Source of the DNA: Dipteris shenzhenensis | Lineage: Eukaryota > Polypodiophyta > Polypodiopsida > Gleicheniales | Direction: 5' to 3' (one strand) | DNA: 64,000 bases | Assembly (NCBI GenBank): GCA_047967505.1 | Contig: CM106538.1 | Part shown: positions 32,650 through 44,358 of the stretch, in pieces | How positions within the stretch are numbered: the first letter of the stretch is position 1 | How the letters are laid out: every line of letters starts with the position of its first letter | The notes under the pieces: model-generated | What the model was told of the DNA's origin: nothing | Database searches by the model: none | The model's input: the letters and a program-made list of their open reading frames with translations, nothing else | Translations under genes and position numbers: made by a program

Positions 32650-34116
32650 GGCTTTTTAAATCACTTGATGGATTCTACGACCCCCCATAGAGGGGAGCCT
32701 TTAACCTTCTCTTACTCTAATGAGGTTCAAAAGGAAATAGACCGGATTACATCCATAGTCCTGGTTACCTCCACGGATAAGTCAACATCCACACCAACAT
32801 TTATATGCACTGAGCTTGCCTTCTCCCTACCATATGAGAGACTACGTAGCTTGGACTTTGTTTGGGTTGAGCATGGGGACTCCCTTGGCCGAGGACATTC
32901 TAGCCTTCCAAATATGTCCACTCATTGAGAGGCTTTCACTGCCCTACTTAATGTGCACATACAAAGCACACAAGAGCTCCTTTAGGTGGATAACAAATGC
33001 CCATGCATGTGTCTTCTCGAAGATAGCGGGATTCATTTCTTCATCATTACAAGCATGCTTAGAACCCCTCATGATTTCAAGTGCAAGGGTACAAAAATCG
33101 ATCATGGATTATCTTGGAGTCCCATCAAAAGCCTTCTGGATAGTCAAGTCTATTTATGACACAAAGATAAACTTACTAGATTCAATAACATGTGCATTCA
33201 TAGCAGACATTGGCAAGTGTTTTGAAAGCATCCCCCTTCAAGGGGAGATGGGCTTAATTCATGTAATCGAACAAGTAATCTCACTTGCCTTCTCCTGTTC
33301 GAAAAAAGTGTTTATTACCCCCCAAAGACGAGGGGGGCCAGAATGGCGACGGGTGAATTCATGACATATCCCTTGAGCAGTGTCAAAGTAGGAATTGATT
33401 AAAATAAATACCTGGCTTTTATGCAATATGCACCTCTGTTTAGGAGGGATGACCTATAGACAGGTATCTGGTATCCCCATGGGATTTGCATGCTCCCCCC
33501 TTTGGTGCAACCCTTACTTATTCTAGTTCGAATATAACTTCACCATAAGACTCTGGCACCTAAAACAAGAACATGCCCAAAAAACCTTCAGACACTCAGC
33601 AAGGTACATGGATGATATTCTCCTGATTAATGCACCAAACCCAAGACAATTCTTTGATCCATCCACAAAAAGGGATCCCAACAGTCCGTATTGGATTTAC
33701 CCCTTGGATTTCCTAGAGATTAAGGAAACAACTAAAGCATATTCTCCCGAGGCACACCCATCGACCCCAAGGTTTCCTTTCTAATTATGGCCATCACAGT
33801 GGTGCAACCTAGCAATGGGGTGTCATTTACTAGCAGATTTGACAAACTCGAGGAACTTGATTATAAAGTATGCCAATACATATGGCAGGATGGGAATAAA
33901 CCAAAGTCCTTTTCAGAGAGTGTTATCCTTTCCCAGATAATAATGCCTATACTATACACGGAACTATACACGGAGAGTGGGAATTTTAGTGCCTTCATAC
34001 AGATTGAGAAACTAATTGGGAAATTTGAAAGGAATAGATTTGAAAGAAGCAGGAGCCGAGGATTGATACTTGAATTCCTCAAAGGCGCCTTCCCTGGCAG
34101 CTCCTTGAATATATGA
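32650..34116 (+). pseudogene. Penelope-like reverse transcriptase, frameshifted
   Basis: The pieces lie in order on the plus strand but in different frames. IVLVTSTDKSTS (near 32755) matches the N-terminal ADK region. LPYLMCTYKAHKSSFRWITN (about 32938-33000) matches the typical LPYLY..KLHK..RFI block. ITCAFIADIGKCFESIP is the first catalytic Asp region. YRQVSGIPMGFACSPLWC (about 33453-33510) and RYMDDILLINAPN (33602-33640, YMDD box) follow, then IYPLDFLEIK and a C-terminal block 33787-34116. The first catalytic Asp is kept and the box reads YMDD. At least two frameshifts and a stop (TAG near 33521) separate the blocks, so it is not functional. The family is inferred from motif order. Confidence 0.75.
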
Positions 34117-34196
34117 GCAATAATTCGATGGATGAGTAAGGACCTTCTACCCTTTATACCTCTTAAGATGTAATTTATTCAAAACCATATGCAGGG

Positions 34197-34268
34197 TAGC
34201 GGTCCAACCTAGTCTATGAAGATGGGTGGACATTTGTCCATGCATAGACTAGGAGGTAAGGACCGCTA
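34197..34268. other. Long imperfect hairpin in the Penelope-like element 3' region
   Basis: TAGCGGTCC..CCTAGTCTATG pairs with CATAGACTAGG..GGACCGCTA across an asymmetric internal loop. The apical 24 nt contain a second small stem (TGGAC/GTCCA). It lies just after the RT remnant and is followed by a (CT)n run at 34309-34331. I found no hammerhead core, although Penelope-like elements often carry one. Confidence 0.7.
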
Positions 34269-34331
34269 TGGGAATGAGGCTTGGTGGGACACACATGCGT
34301 GCACGTACTCTCTCTCTCTCTCTCTCTCTCT

Positions 34332-35218
34332 TGCCTCCCAAAGGGGTCCAACCTAATGGAGGGATATGGACCCACTTTGAAAAAATGGAGGGCCTTCTAA
34401 ATGAAGAGAAACATACCTCCCACATTGGAACAACGGTGGATTCCAGGATGTCATCATGAGAGAAACCAAGGATGACCCCATCAAAGAATGAGCACTTGTA
34501 CCACAATAGGGTGACACATGAATTTACTCACCCCCTAAGGGTATATACCCCATTTTACTGAGGATAATGGATGGGACCTCATGCCTACAAGGACCTATAA
34601 TAAAGGAATGGGAAAGGCATGAGAATACAGCAATTTCATGCAATAGATAAGCAAAAAGAGTCCATTCCTTATGCCTTAATCTATTGGACTAGACTAAGCA
34701 AGGGAGGCACTAACCATGGGGGACTAAGATACAAAAATAAAAGAAAGGGAGAGGGATTAATAAGGACATATCCCACACATTAAGGATACACATACTCCCA
34801 TCATCGACGCCTATCCTCTGACCTTACAGCATTAGGGAAGGGTAACCCTACATCAGAAGGCTAACCACAGAGCCTTGAGCTTGGCGGAATGGAAAAAGAT
34901 CTCACGAATCTGGTACATCTAGGATGGAAGCATGGATGGGACAGGGACGAAGAGGGAGAATCCAAAGCACCTCCATGACCCACTAGATTCCACGATGCCC
35001 CATTGCACACATGCACTATGCAACACCTCCTTTCACGATACTAAATAGAGTTGGTATGAACCGTCTCATGGTAGGTCATTTTTACTAAAGCAAGTTTAAT
35101 CTTAGATGCTTGGAGATATGGTTCGACGATCTGTTCTTGGGTGAGCAATACACTCGATATAGCATTCGAAGTAAGAATTATGCACGCGTACAACTTTGTC
35201 TCTGATCTATGCTAACTA
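34332..35218. other. Non-coding remainder of Penelope-like element
   Basis: No supported ORF between the hairpin/CT run and the right pseudo-LTR. Short remnants of the RT downstream region may be present but were not recognised. Confidence 0.5.
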
Positions 35219-36420
35219 AGCATTTTATAAAGGAAGGAGGAGCTCTAGAACTTCTTAAGCTATGTAGACAAATATGTAAGTGGAAGGACTCTGATTCATG
35301 ATAGGAGTACTTGCAATAAGCTTATCTTTTCCTCTTTCTTTCTAGGGGAAATATCAGTAAGGTCGAATATTGATCTTAAAAAGATACTAAGATTTTTTTT
35401 TTAACTAATACTAGTGAGGTTTCACGAGACAAATTTATTCTATAGCTCAGGTGTGTATGTTGACAAAATTATGTTTGCTGAGATCACATGGACTAACACT
35501 GGTATGTATTTATGATGGTATTTTTGGTTGAAAGTCATTTAATGACAGAATGAAGATATGGTGATGTTAAGTAGCCACATACTTTAGGACCTCTCAGGCC
35601 TATGTGCAAGAGAAAGGAGTATTTTACGAATGACCCTCAATAACTTTAAGATTCCAAAAGAAGGATCCTCAGTGCTTTACTGAAAATCGTCACCGTCACT
35701 GTCTTTCTTCTAAATAGTTGAAGTTGACAAGGATAACAATTGTGGCTTGGCTGTGAAGCCTATAGTCCCACAACGCATTGTGTTCATGTACTGACATGCT
35801 GTGCTTGTGGATAGATGAAGATGAGTCCAGCCACTTACCTTGACTTTTTGGTAAAAAGGGAAAGATAGTGAGATGATATAAATGGGCAGATCTGACCATT
35901 TTACAATGGTCCTGAGTCTAGGAGCACCTACCAATGAAGAACCCTTTGGGGTACCCCCAATGGCAACTTGACACATTTTGATGCCCATTGGGAGGTTCCA
36001 TGAAGGCAATACCTATCCAGATACCAGGCTGTCCACTGTGACCTGGTTTCTACACAATAAAAACTATATTAATAGATGATTTTGATCAATCCATATCTTG
36101 GACAAATAGGAGATTTATGGAATAGACATTATCTGAATTTTATTAATTTTATTATGTATTTATGGTTGATATACATATATTTCCAAAATTTTGGCTTTAC
36201 AAAATTATTGATGATGTTTGTCCAATGGAATTATATATAAGCATCATCCCTAGGTGTGGGATACACTACTCTAACACATATGATGTAGGATGGAAATGCA
36301 ATAGGAGCATGATAATGGCAATGCATGTAATGTAAAGGGTATTTTTTACATGAAAACCAAGGATGTGTAGTAGGGAAGAAATAGAGAATATTGTTTTAGT
36401 AGGTAACACACACACACACA
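35219..36420 (+). repeat. Right pseudo-LTR, uninterrupted copy
   Basis: Intact counterpart of the interrupted left repeat. It ends in a (CA)n run at about 36406-36426, beyond which a Ty3/gypsy LTR begins. Confidence 0.88.
35430..35450. other. Empty (pre-insertion) site of the giant transposon in the paralogous repeat
   Basis: This site reads straight through ATTCTATAGCTCAG. In the other copy of the same repeat the ATTCT half ends at 225 and the CTATAGCT half starts at 31213. The shared CT (35440-35441) is the target duplication. It is a direct internal control for the transposon boundaries. Confidence 0.92.
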
Positions 36421-36430
36421 CACACAGTTA

Positions 36431-36706
36431 TGTCAACCATAATTGCATAAGTCTAAGGCTTGGTTATGGTGAGACGAGAGACCAAGAGGGCTTGATAGTG
36501 GAAACATGAATTAATGTCTAGGAAAAATAGGCCTAGTATTATAGAGGGATGCCAAGAGGGGTCAAAAGGGTAAGGTCCTTTGGAAGGACACTTGGCATCA
36601 AAAGGGGTCCACAAGCAGTAGGGAGTTCACGTATGATGAGCAGGGGTGCTCACTAGGAATCATGGTTGGGTGGAAATTGAGGATAGAAGCCCTATGAGTT
36701 GTGACA
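36431..36706 (+). repeat. 5' LTR of a Ty3/gypsy retrotransposon
   Basis: A 276-bp stretch from TGTCA to TGACA (inverted tips), directly followed after two bases by TGGTATCAGAGC, the initiator-tRNA-Met primer binding site. A 3' LTR was not found in the window, so the start at 36431 rests on the tip sequence and its position after the pseudo-LTR. Confidence 0.6.
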
Positions 36707-36708
36707 GT

Positions 36709-36720
36709 TGGTATCAGAGC
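36709..36720 (+). promoter_or_regulatory. Primer binding site (tRNA-iMet) of the Ty3/gypsy element
   Basis: TGGTATCAGAGC, complementary to the 3' end of plant initiator tRNA-Met. It lies 2 bp after the putative LTR end and upstream of a gag ORF in the same orientation. Confidence 0.85.
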
Positions 36721-37836
36721 ATGATAATGACTTGAGGAGTGTATGGGATTCAAGATGTTGAGATGTGAGAGTTTGCATTACGGTTGGTTGCTAGGAATAA
36801 TTCTTAGCCACGGCTTTGTGCTACATTCTCAAGAGCCTCTCGGAGGCTCTTTAAGTGGTCAAAGGTGAAAAAATGAGCTTGTTTAAATTGAAGTAAACGA
36901 AATGTACGGCTACCTCGTAGAGTGTATCCTCCAATTGCACATAGCAGCACTCATTTGGTTCTTTTAACCTCAACGAATGGAAGTCGATCCTTCCTGCATT
37001 GTCTCAAGTATAGAATTGTAAGTGAACTCAAGATTCTTTGGCGTTTGGTGCTTGGATTGCCCTCCAGCATATGGACAATGAAGAGCTTGATGAACAGTTA
37101 TGGATGCTTGAACATCAGCATGGAAAAATTTTATGGGATGGAGATCAAATTGGGCAGCTCAATACATGTGTAGAAGAGACGAGATGCATTTCCCACCATA
37201 GCGCAACTTAGACTAGATGAAAGGAAGAAGCACAAAAGAATGAGCTAAAGAGATCACGATCCCTTCAAAGAAAATAATCAGTAATTCGATAATTCATGAA
37301 AGAGGAGACATAGTGTCCTCACCAGTTCGATGGTCAAATTAAAATATACCAAGAGGCAACGCACACGACTTTGAATCTGAATGAAAGAAGAATGAATCCG
37401 CCTCTGTAGTAGCGACCCATGGTCAACGAAGTATATGCAGGAGGAGTAAAAGATGATGCCATGTCATTCAAAGGTTTAACCTTTGCAAAAAGCCACATCA
37501 TCCTTGCCCTAGTCACCCCTCTTTCTATTTCTAAATTTCAAGCTCTCCTCTCTTTTTCCTAAGGTTTCAAAGTTCTTTCCAACCTTCTTAACCTCGCCAA
37601 ATTCAAAGATGAACTTCAAAGATCAAAACGAGGAGTTCGAATCGTGGTAGCTTGGCAAAGAGCGGGATCGAAAGTGAAGATCATGAATCAAAAGAAAGCG
37701 AGAAGTCATGGGTCGAAGTAAGCATGAAGACAAATCCAAGACTATTGAACAAATACCAAGGAACTCGGCATTGGATTTTTCTTTCTAGTATAAAGCTTCT
37801 TGCTTTATAATTTCTAAAAAAATATGCATTTTTAAA

Positions 37837-38798
37837 ATGACAACTCCAGAACGAGATGAAATGGTTAGGGAGAGTGAGGAAAGGGCTAGAAAAGGAAAAG
37901 CTATAGCTGAAGAGAGAATACATGAGGAAGTACAAAATGAAACTCAAGAGGATAATGTAGAAATGGAAGACATAGAGTACAGTGATTACGGAATTTTGTA
38001 TACAAAATTCATTAAACTTGAAACTCGAACACAAAACATGGAGACAAGTTAGGAACTATTAATGATACATTGAAGTCCCTAACTGAAGCCACAACCAAAT
38101 TATCTGATTCTCAATCGGTAACTCCTATGGATAAATCACTGACTCCTCCTAATCGAGTTGAGAGGTCCACCTCTCGACTTAGAGAAACCTCTAATATTCC
38201 TAAGGACTTGAAACTGCCAATTTTCAATGGGGAAGAAAAGGAGCGTTCTTGCAAAAGTGGCAAGACTCCCATCGACTAAGGAATACCCCTCCTGAAAATC
38301 AAGTCATGGAAACAAGTCTTTCCCTTGGAAATAAGGCTTATAAATGGTGGATGAGCCTCATAGAAAATGAAAGAATTCCTAGGTATTGAGCTGAGTTTGA
38401 ACAAGCCTTCTCAAAAGAGTTTTCATTGAAAAATGAACTAGAAAGAGTGTGGGAGGCTTGGGATAATTGCACTCTGGGTAAAAACACTATAGCCCATTAT
38501 ATAACAAATTATAGGGAGGCAGTCCTTAAGCTGAAAGGAATTGATGAATTCCATAAGATAAGAGGTTTCGTGAGAGATCTCAAAGACACTTATAAGATTG
38601 AGGTGAGAAGAAATTCTCCCAAAACCTTTAAAGAAGCGATTCAGTATGCCCAAATATGTAACGACCATACGATGGGAAAATCCAAAGTTGGAACTTCAGA
38701 ACAAACAGGTTTTGCTCCTAAGTTCATCAAATTTTCCAATTTGAAAAGGAAGGGGCACTTTAAGAAGGAGGCTTCTTAGGCACCACCTAAGAAACCTC
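37837..38798 (+). pseudogene. Ty3/gypsy gag, 5' part, frameshifted and interrupted
   Basis: An N-terminal charged region (MTTPERDEM..) runs to a frameshift near 38050. The frame is resumed at SLTEATTKLSDSQ and breaks again near 38225. The Retrotrans_gag-type core is open at 38426-38779 (FSLKNELERVWEAWDNCTLG and IAHYITNYREAVLKL). The gene is cut at 38798 by a nested LTR element and continues at 44841. Confidence 0.75.
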
Positions 38799-38800
38799 TT

Positions 38801-39146
38801 TTGAGATATGGTGCCATGAGCACATAATTAGAGGCTAAGGTATGGTATAGGAAAGAATTAAAGTAGCCACCCTAAGATGTAGACTACATGATGTGAAGAT
38901 GTGGATTGAGGATATCCAACCACAAGGAGAGATGTGGACCAGAGGATCCCAGAGATGTGGACTATTCTAAGGGCACTCTCTATATAAGAGGCCTATCATG
39001 TATTGATGACATAACACACATTGCAAGAGATATAGATTTGCTATCTCCCTCTCATGTCTTATTTAGTGTGTTTTGAGCCTCCTTAGTTCTTCCATTGATC
39101 TTGTGTGCACTAGACTTAGTGGCGATCACATGTTGGCTCTTTCACA
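38801..39146 (+). repeat. 5' LTR of the nested non-autonomous element
   Basis: Starts TGAGATATGGTGCCATGAGC and ends GGCTCTTTCACA. It contains a TATA-like CTCTATATAAGAGG near 38972. PBS 39147-39158 follows without a gap. Confidence 0.88.
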
Positions 39147-39158
39147 TGGTATCAGAGC
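39147..39158 (+). promoter_or_regulatory. Primer binding site (tRNA-iMet) of the nested non-autonomous element
   Basis: TGGTATCAGAGC immediately after the LTR end CACA. Confidence 0.9.
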
Positions 39159-39905
39159 ATAGGTTGCCCACAAGCCTAGGTAGTTTAGAGTGAGTGGCAC
39201 ACTCTTATCTTGATGTTAGGGAGAGTTTGTGAGATTATGTCCATGAGATTCCGTGTGATAGAGAGAGTGTTCATTTCAAGAGAAAGAGAGTGAATGGTTA
39301 TCCTATTGTTTGAGAGAGACAGCCCGAAGCTCTACTGTCTTTTGAGAGAAAAGAGAAAAGATTTCGAGAGGGAGAGAGAGCCCGAAGGTCTACCTACACC
39401 CATCTTTGAGAGGTTTTGAGTAGAAAGAGAGGTCCAAAGACCCCGTCTTGTGCGACACAGCCTTTGCAAATAGTCACCCAAGCTCTCCAAACCAAACCGG
39501 AGCAGAAGCTCCACTACCACTTCCAGCTGCAGCAATGACTATGTAGCTCCATATGCTCTCCATGACTCGGATGGTTCTGCCTCTCTAGCAGTAACAAGCT
39601 CTCAGCCATGCAAGCTCCTATCTACAACTAGCACCTCTAAGGGCTCCCAGCACGAACAGATCCTTCAACAATGAGGTCCAATTGCAACCTCTCCACAACC
39701 CAGCCTCCAATGAACGCCATGCCCACGGCTCCATCGAGCCTCCAACGCCAGACGGAAGGGAAGCTCCAGGCTACTCAAATGCCTCTACAACAGCAAGGCG
39801 GCTCCACAGCTAGCATCAACAGCCACCACTAAGACCGGCCAGCCTACATTGTTCAGTCGCTCTAAAGCCTTAGCCCAAAGCTCCACCTTCAAAGCCTTCA
39901 ACGAT

Positions 39906-40901
39906 GACTAAGGTTTCTCTCTGTAGACCAGCCCGAGGGCCTTCTCCCTCAGGCTATAGTAGATGATGCCACCAACATTTCCTTGCACACAAAGCCTCTA
40001 GCAACACTACACCAATAGCCTACCTCTCTCTGAGCTATTGTCTACGGAAGTACTTGGGGTCAAGATAGCTAAATCTTCCTTACACTATCCATCGTAAGCT
40101 CTTCATCCGTCTCTTGGAGCCACCCACAAACTGCCTCTATAGCACCTCGTCTCTTCCAAGAGGGCATAAGGCTGCACGACTCCATAACCCGCACAGACCA
40201 TAGCCTCAGCCTCACGATGCCTCACTAGCGATGCCCTCCATCGACGGGCAGCTTCCTCCAACGTGAGCGCCAATCGGGACAAGCAATGAGCCTTCGATCA
40301 CCTCCATTGACCTCCTACTATCTGTTCCATGAACAATGGGCCGACTTCATCTCCAAAATTTGCAAATTCGTAGACCACCGTCATCATCACTGAAGAAGCA
40401 GACTAAGGTTTTCTCTCTGCAGACTAGCCTGAGGACCTCCTTCTCCCTCAGGCTGCAGCAGATGATGCCAGCAACATTTTCCTTGCACACAAATCCTCTA
40501 GCAACACTACACCAATAGCCTACCTCTCTGTGAGTTGTTGTCTATGGTACTCGAGGTCGAGATAGCTAAATCTTCCTTACACTATCCACCGTAAGCTCTT
40601 CATCTGTCTCTTGGAGCCACCCACAAACTGCCTCTATAGCACCTCGTCTCTTCCAAGAGGGCATAAGGCTGCATGACTCCATAACCCACACAAACCAAAG
40701 CCTTAGCCTCACGATGCCTCACTAGCGATGCCCTCCATCGACAGGCAGCTTCCTCCAACGTGAGGGCCAATCGGGCTCTAGACAACAAGCAATGAGCCTT
40801 CGATCAGCTCCATTGACCTCCTGCAATCTATTCCACGAACGACTGGCCGACTTCATCTCCAAAATTCACAAATTTGTAGACCGTCATCATCGCTGAAGAA
40901 G
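39906..40901. repeat. About 495-bp tandem duplication inside the non-autonomous element
   Basis: GACTAAGGTTT.CTCTCTG starts at 39906 and 40401. The two copies run in parallel through CTTCATC.GTCTCTTGGAGCC and GCCGACTTCATCTCCAAAAT to about 40400 and 40901. They share no convincing ORF. Confidence 0.85.
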
Positions 40902-41849
40902 CCTGTGCTTCTAAGGTTCAACCTTAGGACACATGGCAACTCCATGGAAAAGCCACGTGGTAGGACCAAACCATGGTTAATTCTAGGTTTAGTTTAATGA
41001 TCTTTGGTCAAGGTTTTTCCACGTGGCAGATAAGACTCGATTCTAATATTCTGGTTAACTTAACCCACCATGGTTAGAGTTAGGGTTAGTCATGCCACAT
41101 GAGCATACATAGTCAATAGTGCCACCTAAGCACATAGCTTCTTGCTAAGCACAGTGTGAATGGAGCATGTGAATCCCTCTATCACAACATCAAGGGCCAT
41201 TTCTCAATCAAAACTTCCAATCCAAGCCGTAACTTCCAATCCAGGAAGAATTTGAACACACTCCAAAAATGCAACATGTGAATCCCTCTAACAAGCCATA
41301 ACTTCTGATCCAGGAAGAATTTGAAACGCTCCAAAAAGGAAAAGTGATCGTCTTTTCGAGCTCTATGTGCCTATGAAGTCAGAATCATTGTTATCAATTA
41401 GACACTGCCAATATTGAAAGAAATCGATTAGTAAGACCTTTGCAACAAATGACAAATTAAAGCATGAATCCACACAGTGCTGTCATGAGAATACCAAAAG
41501 CTCATGTGCATGAGATGACCATAGCATAGAACATGGCATCCACACATAAAGCGTTAAGGCATGTGAAGAACAAAGCATCATGCATCAAGCGACATCAAGC
41601 AAAGAAGAGAACACCATCGACATCAAGCATTGAGAAGCAATGACCTTGCCACCTTCAACCCACATGTTTGTAAATCAAACTGACCACCTGAGAGTAGCTA
41701 TATGAAAGCACCCAGGGGAGGTATTAACATGTAAAAGCCACACTTGACCACCTTATGTAGCAATGTATGCACTAAGGGGAGGTGATGGACTGTAAACTCA
41801 CATCTGACCACCTTGCAGTAGCCAATGGATCATGGCACCAAGGGGAGGT

Positions 41850-42009
41850 ATTGAGATATGGTGCCATGAGCACATAATTAGAGGCTAAGGTATGGTATAG
41901 GAAAGAATTAAAGTAGCCAGCCTAAGCTGTAGACTACATGATGTGAAGATGTGGATTGAGGATATCCAACCACAAGGAGAGATGTGGACAAGAGGATCCT
42001 AGAGATTTT
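41850..42009 (+). repeat. 3' LTR of the non-autonomous element, first half
   Basis: Matches 38801 onward for about 158 bp, then is interrupted at 42009 by the gag-only element. It continues at 44653. Confidence 0.88.
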
Positions 42010-42298
42010 TGTTGGGATATCTCAAGGTGTATGCCTCAGGCACACCTTATGTTTCTATGTGTGAGTGCTAGAGGCACAGTTAGGTGCCCACAAGCACAGT
42101 TAGGTGGTGGAAAAGCCACATAGGATGATTGAGTGAATCTAGGAGCAGATTGAGGAGATGATTGAGGAGCTTTGAGGTCATCAGTGATGTCAATGACCTT
42201 GTATGAGGTGCCTACTTAAGGACCTCTTTCTTCTTCATTCTATATGCAAGTATTCTGATTTTGTGTCAACTCTACTCTCTCCTTTCAATGTTCCAACA
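42010..42298 (+). repeat. 5' LTR of the gag-only element
   Basis: TG..CA ends with inverted tips TGTTGG/CCAACA. The PBS starts at the next base. Confidence 0.95.
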
Positions 42299-42310
42299 TG
42301 GTATCAGAGC
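42299..42310 (+). promoter_or_regulatory. Primer binding site (tRNA-iMet) of the gag-only element
   Basis: TGGTATCAGAGC directly after the 5' LTR. Confidence 0.93.
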
Positions 42311-43153
42311 CATTTGATCCCCCTTGAGCCCATTTCTGCCACATCATCATCATCATCTTCTTCTTCTTCTTCACCATCTCTCCCTCTTCTCCCAAAAATT
42401 TGCTTGAGCTTGTTCTCCTTCAATCCTCAACCATTTCCCATGCCCTTTCTGCTGGAGATCCCTCTTGATTGGGCAAACTTCGGGCTGGAAGGAATTGACG
42501 AAATACCCGCGCTGCTCGTCGCCATTGCAGAAACATCGTCAAAATTCTCTACTGCAAGTTCTCTGCGCCTGCTCTGTCTTTTCCTAATTCCTTCTAGGGC
42601 AAGCTTCTCCATACCTAGAGCTACCTTGTGCTGAAATTTGAGCAGCAATGGCTGCATATTGAAGGAGAAAACAAAGAAAAACCAGTCGAATTTGTTCAAG
42701 AAGGTGAAGGCGACCTGACGCATATTTTCGCCTCTTCTTCCCAGAGGATCTACTGTGGTATACCAGCTTTCTTTTGCCTCAAAAATCCCTCTTTCTTTTG
42801 CTTTGAAGAGTGTGATATGAGCCCTCCAAGTTCAGCTCTCTAGTTTTGACAGTTTTGACATACTTTTGAAAATGATGCTACATAAAATGCTACTCTAGCA
42901 TTTCTGGTCTTTTGAAGTTTTTAATAAATTCACTACAAGTGTTGCTTCAGTTTTGTTTTGACTTGCTAGACTTGGTTGTGATTGGAAAGTGTTTATTTCA
43001 TTCACTCCTATGAAGCATGCAAAAGTAGCATCATTGTTTGAAAACTAGTCACTACTATTTGCTACATCAAGTGGCTATACTTTGGAAGTATTTCAGTTCT
43101 TTTTGCCTTGTAAGAGAGATAGACACTGCCCAATATCTGGGTTAGACCCTCTC

Positions 43154-43984
43154 ATGGCTACTTTATATAATCTTGAGAAGTTCAATGGAAAGGGGTTCCA
43201 TACATGGCAAATGAAGGTAAAATTTGCATTAATGCGGGAGAACTTATGGGGACTTGTCAAACCTACTCCTACCGCTTCTTTTATGGCCTCAAATGCTGGA
43301 GAATCTTCAGCTCTGACACGACCGGCAAGGGATCCAGCAAGAGAAGAAAAAGCATATGGTATAATTGCTTTAGCTTTGGGTGATGATTACATACATCATA
43401 TATCTGACTTGGAGTCTCCATCGGAAGCATGGCAGAAGCTAGATTTGATTTTTGGTGCAAGCTCTCATATTTCTAAACTATTACTTAAAATCTCTTTCTT
43501 TGAATTAAAGATGGCAAGTGATACTACTTTAGCTGCCCATGTCAACTATATGTGGAGTCTTATGACTCAGTTAGCTTCTATCAACTCTCCTATCACCCCT
43601 GATGATGCTATGGCAGTACTACTTAAGAGTATGCCTGAAAGCTTTGATCACATTGTAAGCACTTTGAAGAATCTTCCCAATCCAAACCTTGAAGGCATTA
43701 TCTCAGCTCTCCAAGAAGAAGAAAGACATATGGAGTTAAGGAAAGGCAATGACACTGCTTATGTTATGAAATTCCAGAAGGGCAAGTATTCTCCTTGCAA
43801 TCACTGTAGAAAGACAAATCACCTTTCAAAGGACTGCTTCAAAGTTAATCCATGTAAGCACTGTGGCAAAAACAACCATAGTGAGAAGTTCTGCAGAGAT
43901 AAAGCAAAGACAGAAAATGCAAATCTACTTACAGTGAATTTGCCTCCACAAGATGAGGCATCCCATGAAGATTATGCATTTTAA
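43154..43984 (+). CDS. Ty1/copia-type gag (UBN2 family) with two zinc knuckles
   Basis: The ORF is open from 43082. I prefer the ATG at 43154 (276 aa) because the family motif starts there: MATLYNLEKFNGKGFHTWQM followed by a long UBN2-like capsid domain (residues about 10-210; IFGASSHISKLLLKISFFEL, SIDSPITPDD-like region, LLKSMPESFDHIV). The C-terminal part has two CX2CX4HX4C knuckles, CNHCRKTNHLSKDC and CKHCGKNNHSEKFC, for RNA binding. The ORF is intact, in line with the near-identical LTRs. It would form the particle that packages this element and perhaps pol-less relatives; no protease or pol follows, so enzymes must come in trans. Confidence 0.9.
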   Translation: MATLYNLEKFNGKGFHTWQMKVKFALMRENLWGLVKPTPTASFMASNAGESSALTRPARDPAREEKAYGIIALALGDDYIHHISDLESPSEAWQKLDLIFGASSHISKLLLKISFFELKMASDTTLAAHVNYMWSLMTQLASINSPITPDDAMAVLLKSMPESFDHIVSTLKNLPNPNLEGIISALQEEERHMELRKGNDTAYVMKFQKGKYSPCNHCRKTNHLSKDCFKVNPCKHCGKNNHSEKFCRDKAKTENANLLTVNLPPQDEASHEDYAF

Positions 43985-44358
43985 ATCATCTCTATGTATG
44001 CTCCAGATCTCTCTTTTTATGTCAAGGTACTCAGCCTGGATAGTCCTCCAAAATGAATGAAAATAAATTATTGTGTGTTGTGTGTTTTGTAAACACCTCT
44101 GGTCACCTTATGATGTAGGCCATGTGTATGTTTGTTCCATGGTACCTCCTACACACATTGTGTGCATGTACATGTAGGGGAGATAACCATTGGAAGGTCT
44201 GTTTGTATCCCTTTCTGTTTACCTTACACCCAAGGGAACCCTTGCTAGCATGAGAACCTAGCCATAGATTTATCCTTGACCACCATGAGATGGCATGAGA
44301 AACTATGAGACTAGATGTATCCTTGACATAGCCTGAGGCATTTCCTTGAGGGGCGGTT

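Larger units (their letters stand above)
1..36420 (+). mobile_element. Penelope-like element with pseudo-LTRs, host of the giant transposon
   Basis: Direct repeats (1-225 plus 31213-32178, and 35219-36420) flank a plus-strand reverse transcriptase remnant of Penelope type. Direct pseudo-LTRs around a single RT ORF are characteristic of Penelope-like elements. No GIY-YIG endonuclease was recognised downstream of the RT. The left repeat begins at or before the window edge, so the true start is unknown. The coordinates include the giant transposon inserted between 225 and 31213. Confidence 0.65.

Noticed and set aside
42203-42634. 143-aa ORF spanning LTR and leader of the gag-only element
   Set aside because: It runs through the LTR end and primer site and has a Ser-repeat from TCATCATC; the same LTR ORF recurs at 44552.
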